A DNA stretch of 64,000 nt, taken from positions 1-64,000 of the forward strand of contig JADJJU010000002.1 in assembly GCA_016706365.1 (NCBI GenBank), in the 5' to 3' direction. The notes beneath the pieces were generated by a model, which was given only the letters and a program-made list of their open reading frames with translations, searched no databases and was not told the DNA's origin. The position numbers and the translations under genes are program-made. Below, one piece after another: positions 16,246 through 26,029 of the stretch (its first letter is position 1; each line of letters begins with the position of its first letter). Source of the DNA: Saprospiraceae bacterium. Its GTDB lineage: Bacteria; Bacteroidota; Bacteroidia; Chitinophagales; Saprospiraceae.

Positions 16246-17379
16246 TCATTTTCGGAAGATTGCGGAAATCAATTTCCCCTCCATAGAATATAATTCCCAG
16301 GATTGGATTAGATCGTCACTGTTGTTTGAATGCACAATTAATGGTCCATTTCCTACCGGATTCGGAAAAATTGTGATTCCGTTTTCCTGCATCACAGTAT
16401 CAGGATCATTACAAATTGTAGAATGCAAAAGCTTAAATCTTGGCCCACTAAGTGCTGACAACATTTTTAGTTTTTGTCCGGCGGTAAACATGAACATGCA
16501 GGAGTCATTCACATAATCCATGTAATTCATGAATAAATCTTCTGATCCACAACTTGTCCGGGGATGCGAAGGACATCCAAAATACGGACCCATCTGCCTA
16601 GGAGTGTCGGAAATTCCATCGTCATCCTCACAATCCAATGCCGATCCCCATATATGATTCAGATCAAAAAAATGTCCAACTTCATGAGTGCATACTCTGC
16701 CCATTCCAAATTCAGGATCATTGTTGACCCCAAAATATTTTGAATTGATTAATACACCATCTTCTTGTGGAATCGCAGTGAATGGGGCGGAAGCAAATCC
16801 AGCTATTTCACCCATATCGCAAACGTAAATATTTAAGTATCTCTCAGAATCCCAGATTTCACTGCCTTCCAGCTCTTCGTAGAAAATATTTCTGCGCCCT
16901 CCTGTGCCTATCGCTGTTCCAATTCTGTTAATACTGGTAGGAACTCTCAGAATACCGTTGCTGAAATTACCGTCCGGATCTTCATTTGCCAGACAAAATT
17001 CAATTCCGGTTTTTGCGACCAAATGCTTGAAAACATTTGGAACATTGTTCAGATCCTCATTCGATCCTGAAAAATCCTGATTGAGCCTTTCAATCTGTGA
17101 ATAAATACGTGTATCAGGTATGTTCTGCTCATCATTGAAATATACGACGTGGACTACTACCGGAATTATAATATTGGAGCGCAAGAGTAAATCAGTTCCC
17201 GAACTCACAGCGGAATGTTGTTCCCAGATTTTCCTTTGAGCTTTTAAGAAAGGATTATTCCATAATCTTTCTTCCTTCACTTCATCAAAAAGGCATGGAA
17301 CCTGAGCTCTTAAATGAAAGCACTGCCCGATAGCAAGCAGACTTAAACTTAATTGTAAGGCAAAACGGTTCCAATTCAT
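16246..17379 (-). CDS. M43-family metalloprotease with frameshifted T9SS sorting domain
   Basis: This is a secreted zinc protease of the pappalysin/cytophagalysin family, 377 residues as read. It has an N-terminal signal peptide (ending near LRAQ). The zinc site HEVGHFFDLNH is followed by a PYFGCPSHPRTSCGSEDLFMNYMDY segment with the Met-turn. The C-terminus begins a T9SS type A sorting domain (ITIFPNPVGNGPLIVHSN, ELYSMEGKLISAIF) but stops at 16246. In the next frame the missing rest is plain (ENETKLAAIEIADL then ILHIKTSGSSSLHKIF) and ends at 16137. One extra base near 16250 therefore breaks the sorting signal, either a sequence error or a recent mutation. The intact form would be exported by the T9SS. 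Confidence 0.85.
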   Translation of the reverse strand: MNWNRFALQLSLSLLAIGQCFHLRAQVPCLFDEVKEERLWNNPFLKAQRKIWEQHSAVSSGTDLLLRSNIIIPVVVHVVYFNDEQNIPDTRIYSQIERLNQDFSGSNEDLNNVPNVFKHLVAKTGIEFCLANEDPDGNFSNGILRVPTSINRIGTAIGTGGRRNIFYEELEGSEIWDSERYLNIYVCDMGEIAGFASAPFTAIPQEDGVLINSKYFGVNNDPEFGMGRVCTHEVGHFFDLNHIWGSALDCEDDDGISDTPRQMGPYFGCPSHPRTSCGSEDLFMNYMDYVNDSCMFMFTAGQKLKMLSALSGPRFKLLHSTICNDPDTVMQENGITIFPNPVGNGPLIVHSNNSDDLIQSWELYSMEGKLISAIFRK

Positions 17380-17420
17380 AACTTAAAGATACGGTAAGGA
17401 ATATAATTCGTTGTACAACA

Positions 17421-17446
17421 AAAAATGCCCGGGAGTGCCGGGCATT
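17421..17446 (-). terminator. Terminator of the OmpA-like gene
   Basis: AATGCCCGG (17424-17432) pairs with CCGGGCATT across a GAGTG loop. On the minus strand a T run follows the stem. Confidence 0.75.
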
Positions 17447-17483
17447 GATGCAAGTTTTATTTTATCCTGATTTTGAAATTCTT

Positions 17484-18410
17484 TCAATTCCTGATGATGT
17501 CAAATAATTCATCCAGTTTTGGAGAAAGAATAATATCAGTTCTTCTGTTCAGTGACTTATTTGCTTCAGTATCATTGGGAGCTACCGGGTCAAAGAATGC
17601 TCTTCCTGCGGCAGTAATTCTGGCAGGATTCGCTCCTGATGAAGTTAGGACCTTAGTTACTGAAGTGGCTCTGGATACACTTAGATCCCAGTTGAGATCT
17701 GCCGAACCATCTGTATCTGTATGGCCTTCCACGTGAATATAGATATCGTCGTTAGCAGCAAGGACCTCTCCTAATTTGCTCAGAGCTTCCACACCTTTTT
17801 TATCAATGGTTTTACTACCCTTCGGAAAAAGCAGATTTTGAGAAAGTGATACATACACCTTACCATTTTTTTCATGAACGCTGAGGTCAGCAGCAGAGAA
17901 TCCCAGCAAAGCCTGATTTACTTTATTTCTTACTTCAGCCAGCTTCGCATCCTGGGATTGCATTCTGGCTGTAAGTTCAGTGAGTTTCTGCTCACGTTCA
18001 ATCAATGCTTTTTCAATAGCGCGGAGCTCCTGTTCTTTTCTATCCAGCAATTGCTGTTGATCTGACAATTCTTTCATCAATTGTTCTTTTTCACCGGTCG
18101 CATTAGTCATTATACGGCGATTCTGTTCCAGCAGGTCTTCACATCTTTTTTCAATGGATTCTTTCTCAGCGTAAACGTTTTGATAACTTGTCTGAAGACG
18201 ATCGTGCTCCTTTTCAAGGAATCGCAACTGATCGTCAGATTGCTGTAAGCGGCTGATCAATTCTTCATTTAGCCGTATCCTTTTCTGCAATTGTTCGTTT
18301 TCTATTTCAGCACGATCTTTGAGCAGAGCGACTTCATTAAATTTTTTCTGGGATACGCAAGCGCCAAAAATCAATGGCAGGCAGAACAGGTATAGGTATA
18401 TATTTCTCAT
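17484..18410 (-). CDS. OmpA-family lipoprotein with long coiled coil
   Basis: This is a 308-residue envelope protein. The N-terminus MRNIYLYLFCLPLIFGAC is a lipoprotein signal peptide with Cys18 as lipidation site. Residues about 25-165 form a continuous charged coiled coil rich in Glu, Gln, Leu and Lys. The C-terminal OmpA/MotB peptidoglycan-binding domain (about 185-295) has LLFPKGSKTIDKKGVEALSK, VEGHTDTDG and LSVSRATSVTKVL with NRRTDIILSP. It should anchor the outer or inner membrane to peptidoglycan, with the coiled coil bridging the periplasm. The domain order resembles PAL-like and MotB-like proteins without a membrane channel part. A terminator follows. Confidence 0.9.
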   Translation of the reverse strand: MRNIYLYLFCLPLIFGACVSQKKFNEVALLKDRAEIENEQLQKRIRLNEELISRLQQSDDQLRFLEKEHDRLQTSYQNVYAEKESIEKRCEDLLEQNRRIMTNATGEKEQLMKELSDQQQLLDRKEQELRAIEKALIEREQKLTELTARMQSQDAKLAEVRNKVNQALLGFSAADLSVHEKNGKVYVSLSQNLLFPKGSKTIDKKGVEALSKLGEVLAANDDIYIHVEGHTDTDGSADLNWDLSVSRATSVTKVLTSSGANPARITAAGRAFFDPVAPNDTEANKSLNRRTDIILSPKLDELFDIIRN

Positions 18411-18535
18411 TGTAGGGGAATTTTATATAAGGCAAAAAATATAATATTGACTTAATAACATACGATTTCTTTTGATATATTTGACGATTGTCCCAGTATT
18501 TTAATTTATATTTTAGAGTAAAAGCAATTGACTGA

Positions 18536-20202
18536 GTGATGAAAAATGCTATTTCGCTTATAGTTTTGACAATTTTGACTGCAAATGGTCTATTTGCTCA
18601 AACTCGTATTGATACTCTTGTTTCAGAAAAAGATCTTCTTAAAGGGGGGCTGGGTCCTGAAAGAACTTGTTATGATGTGTTGCATTATAGAATAGATATT
18701 GAAATAGATCCCTCAAAAAGAATGATTGATGGCAAAGTTGATATAGTTTTTAAAGCACTTGAGGATTTCACTGTAATGCAAATTGACTTGTACGACAATA
18801 TGCAAATCCATGAAATTCTTCATGAAAATAAACCATTGATATTTGATAGAAAATATGATGCGGTCTTTGTGACCCTGCCTCAGATCAAAAAGGTGCTGAG
18901 CCCACTATAACAGTTGTCTATAGCGGGCAACCTATAAGCGCTAAAAATGCACCCTGGGACGGGGATTTGTATGGAAAACTGACAAGGATGGCAATCCCTG
19001 GGTAGGAGTGGCATGTCAGGGTGATGGCGCCAGCCTTTGGTGGCCTTGTAAAGATCACCTATCTGATGAGCCAAATACTACGGTCATTAAAATTACCGTG
19101 CCGGATACTTTGAAAGCTGTTGCAAATGGCAGATTGATCACAGATCGCCGGGAAGGCAAAGGGAAGCACTCATTTACATGGGCAGTTTCTTATCCCATCA
19201 ACTCATATAATATCAATGTAAATGTTGGCAATTATGTACATTTTAATGACACATACACTGCAAACGATGGTGCTAAACTGGATCTGGATTATTATGTACT
19301 TCCATACAATCTGGAAAAAGCTAAGAAACACTTCAGGCAGGTGCATGATGTACTGGGCTGTTTTGAGGAATTCTTTGGCAAATATCCATTTTGGGAAGAT
19401 GGGTACAAGCTGATTGAGACTTCTTATTTAGGAATGGAGCATCAAAGTGCCATTGCATATGGCAATCTTTATCGAAGAGGATATTTAGGGGATCGAATTC
19501 CGAAGGATATGAACTTCGACTATATTATTCTTCACGAGAGTGGCCATGAATATTTTGGAAATAGTGTGAGTGCAAGCGATCTGGCAGATATGTGGATTCA
19601 TGAGTCATTTACCACTTACATGGAAGCACTCTTTGTAGAATGTCAGATGAGCTACAGTGCAGCTGTTAGATACCTGGAATATCAAAGGCCATTTATTAGA
19701 AATGAAGAACCTATCATTGGCGTCAGAGGAGTGAATTGGCATAAGCGAGTAACAACTTCAGATCAATATTATAAAGGCTCATGGATCTTGCACACACTCA
19801 GGAGTATTGTTGATGATGATGATCGCTGGAAAGCTTATTTAAAAAAGTTTGTACAAAGAATTTGAAATGAAGATTATCATTTCAGAAGATATCCTTGAAT
19901 ACACACAGGCGTATTTCAAAGAAATCGAATTAAAACATTTTTTCAGCCAATATCTATACCGCCCTGAAATACCGGTAATTCATTACAAATTATCAGAAAC
20001 TCAGGACGGAATAAAAATGCAATATCAGATGCAAAGTCAGGAGTCGGATTTAAAGATTCCTATCAAAGTCAGAGTGGGCAATCAGACAATCAAAATCATT
20101 GCTGAGAACAAGCTAAAAAGCCTGCTACTCGAAACAGACAAGTGCTCAGATGTTCAAATATTAAAGAATCTGTATCTGCTGGATTTTGTCATCCAGCCTT
20201 AA
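18536..20202 (+). CDS. M1-family zinc aminopeptidase, split by frameshifts
   Basis: This is a secreted aminopeptidase-N-like peptidase, about 555 residues when repaired. A signal peptide (about 1-21, ending LFAQ) leads into the beta-sandwich domain (YDVLHYRIDIEIDPSKRMID). The catalytic domain has LGMEHQSAIAYG, the zinc motif HESGHEYFGNSVS and the downstream Glu in MWIHESFTTYMEAL (HExxH-18-E). The frame is lost near 18895 (A5G2 run), near 18960 (a G lost from a G5 run; the intact reading gives WDGGFVWKTDKDGNPW) and near 19855. All three sit at homopolymers and the protein continues without gaps across them, so the gene is probably intact in the organism. Confidence 0.87.
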
Positions 20203-20215
20203 CCAAGATCTTTAT

Positions 20216-20509
20216 TTACAGAGATTTGAACCAATCCTGGAAATACTTGCCTACAATCGGAAGTTCCTTTTCAGTACCACCAATTGCACCAACAAGACTG
20301 ATAATCCAAAAAACCAGTGGTATAATCCAAAGGAATAAATTCAGAATGGGTATAATTGAACACACAACTCCCAGAAGAAATATTCCAAGCACTTGTCTGA
20401 TGTAAAATGAAGCTAATTCTTCTTTCTTTTCATTTTGATTGAGTACCAGAGCTACAATCCAACCGATCAGGGTGATGTGCGCTACGATGGCTTTTGATTT
20501 TGCGTCCAT
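20216..20509 (-). CDS. DUF4870-family small membrane protein
   Basis: A 97-residue protein with three hydrophobic segments (about 8-24, 42-62, 63-80). It shows the DUF4870 pattern: SKAIVAHITLIGWIVALVLN, a charged NEKKEELASFYIRQVLGIF, then the last helices and GKYFQDWFKSL. Members are often called TIC20-like or Import-component-like small membrane proteins, but their function is not known. It is convergent with the M1 peptidase, whose stop lies 14 bases away. Confidence 0.85.
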   Translation of the reverse strand: MDAKSKAIVAHITLIGWIVALVLNQNEKKEELASFYIRQVLGIFLLGVVCSIIPILNLFLWIIPLVFWIISLVGAIGGTEKELPIVGKYFQDWFKSL

Positions 20510-20654
20510 TTTGTTTTTGTTTGAGTTTGATCAAATGTACTCAAGGATTGTACAATAAACAAGTGGCTAAGTACGAATAATTAAGAAAACTTATTGAAGT
20601 GTGTTTTATATTAATTAGAGTGGATATCGGAAGATGAGTCCCCGAATGCATAAA

Positions 20655-20688
20655 AACAAAAAAGCCCGAAATTTTCATTTCAGGCTTT
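20655..20688 (-). terminator. Terminator of rplS
   Basis: On the minus strand AAAGCCTGAAAT pairs with ATTTCGGGCTTT across GAAA, then TTTTGTTTTT. It sits 25 bases past the rplS stop. Confidence 0.82.
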
Positions 20689-20712
20689 ATAATATTTTGA
20701 GGCAGATATAAA

Positions 20713-21069
20713 TTATCTGGCCATTGATTTGTCTTCTTTGATACGAGCTTTTTTACCTACAAGACCTCTCAGATAGAATAATCTTGATCGTCTTACTTTA
20801 CCTCTTTTTAATACCTGAATTTCCACTATATTAGGAGAGCTGATTGGAAGTATTCTTTCAACACCTACGCCGTTTGAAATTTTACGAACAGTAAAAGTTT
20901 TGGTTGATCCTGTACCTTTAATTTGAATAACATCTCCGCGGAATACCTGGATACGTTCTTTATTTCCTTCTACGATTTTATAGCTTATTGATACATTATC
21001 ACCTGCACTGAATGTAGGGTGAACTGTCTTATTTGCTAATTGCTCCTGTACAAATTTAATAGCGTCCAT
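20713..21069 (-). CDS. rplS: 50S ribosomal protein L19
   Basis: L19 lies at the interface of the two ribosomal subunits. The 118 residues match the family throughout: FSAGDNVSISYKIVEGNKER, QVFRGDVIQIKGTG, FTVRKISNGVGVERILPI, SPNIVEIQVLKRGKVRRS and LFYLRGLVGKKARIKED. It is a monocistronic unit here, with its own promoter (21104-21133) and terminator, rather than in the rpsP-rimM-trmD-rplS operon known from other phyla. Confidence 0.97.
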   Translation of the reverse strand: MDAIKFVQEQLANKTVHPTFSAGDNVSISYKIVEGNKERIQVFRGDVIQIKGTGSTKTFTVRKISNGVGVERILPISSPNIVEIQVLKRGKVRRSRLFYLRGLVGKKARIKEDKSMAR

Positions 21070-21103
21070 GACGATGATATTTTCCTTTTTTAAAATGTGG
21101 CTG

Positions 21104-21133
21104 CAAAGATAAAATTTAATCCTTAATATTCAA
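21104..21133 (-). promoter_or_regulatory. Promoter of rplS
   Basis: On the minus strand TTG (21131-21133), 20 bases, then TATCTTTG (21104-21111) followed by CAGCC. Spacing and sequence match the tRNA promoters in this window. Confidence 0.7.
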
Positions 21134-21156
21134 CTCAATGCACGAAAATTAATTTG

Positions 21157-23440
21157 TCAATGCAGTAAAGTTACAACACCTTTTACCTCCACTTCCTTCC
21201 CTCGTGGTTCTACGAACCTGATTAAATATGTGTACACACCTTCAGGTAAAAGTCTGCCGCTGTTATAATGCCTGCCATTCCATCCCGCTAAAGGATCTTC
21301 GGAAGTGTAAACCTCTTCACCCCATCTGGCCACAATCGTCATTGTAAAATTGTTCATATAATCCAGGATGCCTTTTCCTAAAAAATCATCATTGAGCCCA
21401 TCTCCATTGGATGTAAATGCATTAGGGACAAAATATGTTACTACCGGTTCCACGTCCAATGTTTTGGAGATAGTATCCTTACACCCATTTTCATGTGTTA
21501 CGATCAATTGTACTTCATACATTCCGGTATCTGCAAAAGCATAAGTCGGATTTTCAACAATGGAGCTGCCTTCTGTGCCAAACATCCAGTTCCATGATAT
21601 TTCGTCCTCACTGAGGTTGGTAAATTGCGCTGTTTTGCGAATATGAGTTAGTTTATCCGGTGTCCAGCTGAAGTCCGCTCTTGGGCTGGGGACTATAGTT
21701 ATCGCATTCGGAAAGCTAGCACTAGTTCTGCAACCGATAGGTGAAACAATCTCTACACTTACAGTATATACACCATCCACCTCATAAATATGAGAAGGAC
21801 TAATACCTGTGCCTGTGTTGCCATCCCCAAAATCCCAGGTGATATCATAAGTTTCGTCAATCGGCTCTGATAAGTTTCAGGAACAAAATTCCAGCCGGTG
21901 AGCATGCCAGATTTTTATCGGGTTCCACAATCACTGTTGTAGGAACAGGAAAATAATGAATTGTTTTGGTAATGGAATCTCTGCAGCTATTAATATCCTG
22001 CACTTTGAGTTCCACATCATAAACTCCTGGATCCGGATATAATTCACTGTGTGACCGGACCTGTTTATTGACACCATTGCCCATATCCCAATCCCAGCGG
22101 GTAATTTGTCCGCTGCCTGAAGTGGACAGGTCTGTAAATTGCACTGCTTCTGCAACACAAGTATCGTAATCAAATTCAAAATCAGCATCAATTGCCGGAT
22201 AAATGGAGACTACTATATCAGCAGAATCTGCGCATGAAAGTCCCGGATTAATGATGAGCCTTCCGACATAAGTGCCCGTATCCGGAAAGGTGATGGTGGC
22301 ATTTCTTGTAGTGATTGAAGATGGGGTAGCGTCCGGAAAGGACCAGTCGTACGCACGAATAAATTGCTCGATTCCACTCCTGTTGTTGATAGTGAGTGTA
22401 TTTGATCCGCAAGAAATGACAGAGTATCGCTGTTCGCCAATAACCTGATCAGATTCAATATCGGCAAATACATTTGGATCGCAGGAAGCTGTATTAAACT
22501 GAAAATCTCTGCGTAAGGTGCCCAGTAATTGCCCGGCCCGGTATTCATCCACACAAACTCCCACCACATACTGCCCCAGAATCGTAGGTGTACCGGAAAT
22601 AAGCCCTGTAGCAGGATCTATTGTGATGACCGGATTTCCACCCAGGGGATTTGTAGGGGAGAATCCTCCAAGAAAAGTTACCGGATCGAAGGGCGGCGGA
22701 CAGGAAGGGATTGGAATAATTCCATTACATCCATTTGGATTCTGATCCGGAGCATCAGGTCCTCCCAATAATCCTCCCCCATCCAAAGGGGCACAGAATC
22801 TGTAAACCAAAGAATCCCCATCTGCATCTATTGCGGAATGATCATATTCCAAAGGAAAGTCACTACAGATTACTGTCGGCGGAAATTCTTTGAAGACAGC
22901 ACTATTATTGCATGCAGCCAGAGATGCAGCTGTTATTTCTGCGAAGAAAGTAGCTCCTGCAGTTCTTGGACTAAAGATGTTGGTAATAGTTTGATTCCTG
23001 CAGCAACGTTGATAGACAATATAGTAGTTTTCGGTTGTTGACGGTAATGTGATATTGAATCTATATACACCTTCTTCCACACAAACATTGGGAGGAATCA
23101 GACATGGATAATCCGGAGTGGGGATGTTAGTTGTACTTCCTAAAGGCACTCTCAGGTTTTGTATTAATACATCGCCCTGATCCAGAGTCCTGCAATTAAT
23201 TGCATTTCCGCATCTGTACACACCAATAGCAGCCTCGGAATCAAAACTTGCACAGTTTGTACAATTACAATCCCGGTATATTTTCATGGTGATTTCAAAA
23301 CTACCGGAACCCAGACATCTGGTTGTAACATCTCCACCTACAATATGGCCTGCTATCAAATCAGTGCTGGTAAGCAATGTCAAAAATAAAAATAGAAATA
23401 TAGTTGTATGCCTTGTTACTCTCATGTCCGCAAATCTCAT
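21157..23440 (-). CDS. PKD-repeat surface protein with gliding-motility C-terminal domain, split by frameshifts
   Basis: This is a predicted cell-surface protein of about 760 residues when repaired. An N-terminal signal peptide precedes IAGHIVGGDVTTRCLGSG, the usual start of this Bacteroidota family, and a Cys-rich beta domain. Several PKD modules follow (FPDTGTYVGRLIINPG, WDWDMGNGVNK with PDPGVYDVELKVQD, WNWMFGTEGSS with FADTGMYEVQLIV). The C-terminus is a CHU_C/type B T9SS sorting domain (FVPNAFTSNGDGLNDDFLG, ARWGEEVY, GWNGRHYNSGRLLPEGVYTY). The frame breaks near 21875-21885, where a T5 and a CCC appear one base short. The intact reading continues as FVPETYQSP and DITWDFGDGNTGTG. Type B domains are known to need a SprF/PorP-like partner; one is at 39400-40450. 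Confidence 0.85.
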
Positions 23441-23781
23441 ATCATTACCAGAAATTTAAAACAAAGTTCAGACCTAATACGGTGTTTTATTCCAAATTGA
23501 TGGTCCGACTAGTAATTAATTACGCTTTTAAGATCAAAGAAGTATAAAGTAACTATTTTTTACTCAAAAAAGTGTTGAATCAATACCGCCAAATGTAGAG
23601 TTTGAATTTTTGTCTGTGATTTGATCCCTTTCAGCCTCATAATAATTTCCACAAAATTATGTCTCAAATTTTGCCGGATTAAATTGCAAATTGGATAATA
23701 AGCGTTAAATCTTCTGTGCAATATCAAATAAATATTAATTTCGCAGTTTTAGCGAATGCAGACCATTCATAATTCTACTGA
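23441..23781. other. Non-coding gap between divergent genes
   Basis: No gene, RNA or repeat is seen. On the minus strand TACATTTG (23590-23597) could be a -7 element for the CHU_C gene, but no TTG lies at the right distance. Confidence 0.4.
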
Positions 23782-24351
23782 ATGATTGAGAGAGACAATT
23801 TGGAGGAGATTTGTAAATTATTATCAAAAGGCGGCGTCATTCTGTATCCCACTGACACAATTTGGGGAATAGGATGCGATGCTTTCAATGAAGAGGCAAT
23901 TGATAAAGTCTACAAAATAAAACAAAGACCACGGGACAAACCCTGTCTATCTTAGTTGACTCCCTGGATATGCTCCAGGCAATTTGTTCCTGAGATCCAT
24001 CCCAAGCTTGAAACCCTGCTTGCCTATCACGAACGCCCCATCACGGTAGTCTACGAAAAGGCCAAAAAACTTCCTAAGAGCATGCTTGCTCAGGATGGCA
24101 GTGTTGCTATTCGTTTAGTAAAAGATCCTTTTTGTGCCCAATTGATTCAATATTGTGGCTGTCCTCTGATCAGTAGTTCGGCCAATATTCATGGAGAACC
24201 ATTCCCTGCTAATTTTGGTCAGATTAGTTCAGATATTATCAAAGAAGTGGATTATGTAGTCAAGCATCGTCAAAATGAAAAATCTGCCGGAGAACCTTCG
24301 GTCATGATACGCCTTTCGAAAAAGGGAGAACTAATCTTCGTAAGGAATTAA
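23782..24351 (+). CDS. YrdC/Sua5-family threonylcarbamoyl-AMP synthase-like protein, frameshifted
   Basis: The family makes threonylcarbamoyl-AMP for the t6A37 modification of ANN-decoding tRNAs. The ATG at 23782 gives LLSKGGVILYPTDTIWGIGC with the conserved YPTDTxxGLG-like signature, then KVYKIKQRPRDKP. The frame then shifts near 23946 (a CCC run one base short) and near 23981 (AATTT run); the intact reading is LSILVDSLDML then FVPEIHPKLETLL. The remaining part has RPITVVYEKAKKLP, SVAIRLVKDPFCAQLIQYCG and PLISSSANIHGEPFP. The short length (about 190 residues) fits YrdC/YciO without a Sua5 tail. It is probably intact in vivo. Confidence 0.82.
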
Positions 24352-24377
24352 TAAGAGATGACCAGAACTTAATTCTG

Positions 24378-25967
24378 CTATTTCAAGCTTTTTAGAGCCA
24401 AAGGGTCTTTTTCATAAATTTTCTGAATAGCCAGTAAAACTGATTCATCAGATTGATTTGTGAACAAATATTTTTCTTTCATACCTTTTTGCAATGAGAT
24501 GAGACTTCCGATGAGTTGATTTTCCGCCAGGAAATTTTCTTCGTCTGTCCATTCTTTAGTGAGGTATTCATTGAACTCTGATTTAAAATTACTCAGTAAT
24601 TCTTTCCCTAGCTGTTTCAAATAGTCATTGCCCGCAGTAATAACTGAGTTTTTATTATTCACAAAATATCTGAAAGCAGTTTTTTGAAAAGCATATGTAG
24701 GGTACATTTCGCTTGTGTCTTTCCAAAAGCTATAACCGGCAGTTGTAAAATCCGGCTCAATCCCCGCTCCCTGCATCATGGTTCTTCCTTTGTGTGTTTT
24801 GAATTCAATGCTATTATCAAATTTTGACCCATTTCTTGCTATTCCGGATTTTCCTTTGCCCAAATCATGAATAATTCTGCCGGAGGGTAAATTGTAATAG
24901 GCAATTGTCAATCTAAGACCTGAACCGTCTTTGAGTTGAAACTGTTCCTGAACCATTCCTTTTCCAAAAGTGCGCTGTCCAATGATAACTCCTCTGTCAA
25001 GATCCTGCAGAGTGCCTGCTACTATCTCAGATGCTGAAGCAGATTGTGGATCCACTAAAACCGCGATCTCATCCATTTTATAGAAATTCTTACCCGTGGA
25101 TTTGTATTCCGTCCTTTTACTTTTTCTGCCTGAAGTAGACACAAGCAGTTTCCCTTTTTCAGTGAATAATTGGCTCAGAATATTAACAGCTTGTTGCAGA
25201 TATCCACCGGGATTTGATCTGAGATCAAGAATAAGATTCTTTACTATATGATCTTTCGACATTGTTTCGATAGCGGTCATGAATTCATTGTACGTAGTAC
25301 CGGTAAACTTATCAATCTTGATAAATGCAGTAATAGAATCCAGCATATAATAGACCGGGACAGTCTGGACGTTTACTGTTCCTCTGGTAATGGTCACTTC
25401 AGAATTCTGACTTTTATTCAAGGTCAATATGAGCCTTACTTCGGTTTTCCCCTCGCCTCTGAATCGCTTCATGCGGTCCTCTGTATCCCAATCAACTGAA
25501 CTAAAGAGCGTATCATTTATTCCAATAATCTGATCTCCGACTTTGAGCCCTGCCCTATGCGCAGGGCTTTCCTCCACTACCCTTGTAATTCCAAATGTAT
25601 CCCCTAACTCAATAAACTCAATTCCTATTCCTTCAAACTTACCATTCATTTGTTCGATTATATTCTGTAATTCATCACCCGGAATGAACACACTATGTGG
25701 GTCCAGGTATTCCAGCATAGAATCAACAGACATTGTACGCAAGAGCTCAATATCTACTTCTTCAACATACTTATTCTCAATGTATCGCAGTATCTCTTCC
25801 TTTGTTTCTTCACTGGAGTCAATTGTTGGAGCAATCCGAAAGAACGAAAAGTCTTCGGGTGCTGTCCAGAAACTGGCCAACAATACAAAAACTGCCAAAA
25901 AAAGGCTGATAAACAAAGGTAATGTCCAATGGATTCTTTGGGCAGAAGGTTTTGAATAAGTAGTCAT
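24378..25967 (-). CDS. S41-family C-terminal processing peptidase
   Basis: This is a membrane-anchored periplasmic serine protease, 529 residues, of the CtpA/Prc group. An N-terminal anchor helix (about 13-33) is followed by a PDZ domain (about 95-180, GKFEGIGIEFIELGD, HRAGLKVGDQIIGINDTLF) and the S41 catalytic core. The substrate-site motif LDLRSNPGGYLQQAVNI, the serine region DPQSASASEIVAGTLQD and the lysine in GQRTFGKGMVQEQ form the Ser-Lys dyad. The C-terminal 130 residues are a helical extension found in Bacteroidota homologues. It should trim or degrade periplasmic proteins from their C-termini. It is convergent with the YrdC gene. Confidence 0.93.
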   Translation of the reverse strand: MTTYSKPSAQRIHWTLPLFISLFLAVFVLLASFWTAPEDFSFFRIAPTIDSSEETKEEILRYIENKYVEEVDIELLRTMSVDSMLEYLDPHSVFIPGDELQNIIEQMNGKFEGIGIEFIELGDTFGITRVVEESPAHRAGLKVGDQIIGINDTLFSSVDWDTEDRMKRFRGEGKTEVRLILTLNKSQNSEVTITRGTVNVQTVPVYYMLDSITAFIKIDKFTGTTYNEFMTAIETMSKDHIVKNLILDLRSNPGGYLQQAVNILSQLFTEKGKLLVSTSGRKSKRTEYKSTGKNFYKMDEIAVLVDPQSASASEIVAGTLQDLDRGVIIGQRTFGKGMVQEQFQLKDGSGLRLTIAYYNLPSGRIIHDLGKGKSGIARNGSKFDNSIEFKTHKGRTMMQGAGIEPDFTTAGYSFWKDTSEMYPTYAFQKTAFRYFVNNKNSVITAGNDYLKQLGKELLSNFKSEFNEYLTKEWTDEENFLAENQLIGSLISLQKGMKEKYLFTNQSDESVLLAIQKIYEKDPLALKSLK

Positions 25968-26029
25968 GTAATATATTTCTCTACTAAAAACAGCTTCAGG
26001 GGATCAAATGTTGTTAGAGCAAAACTTGC

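Noticed and set aside
18895..19865. Programmed frameshifting in the M1 peptidase
   Set aside because: There are three shifts in different directions at plain homopolymers, and many unrelated genes in the window show the same pattern, so sequence error is simpler.
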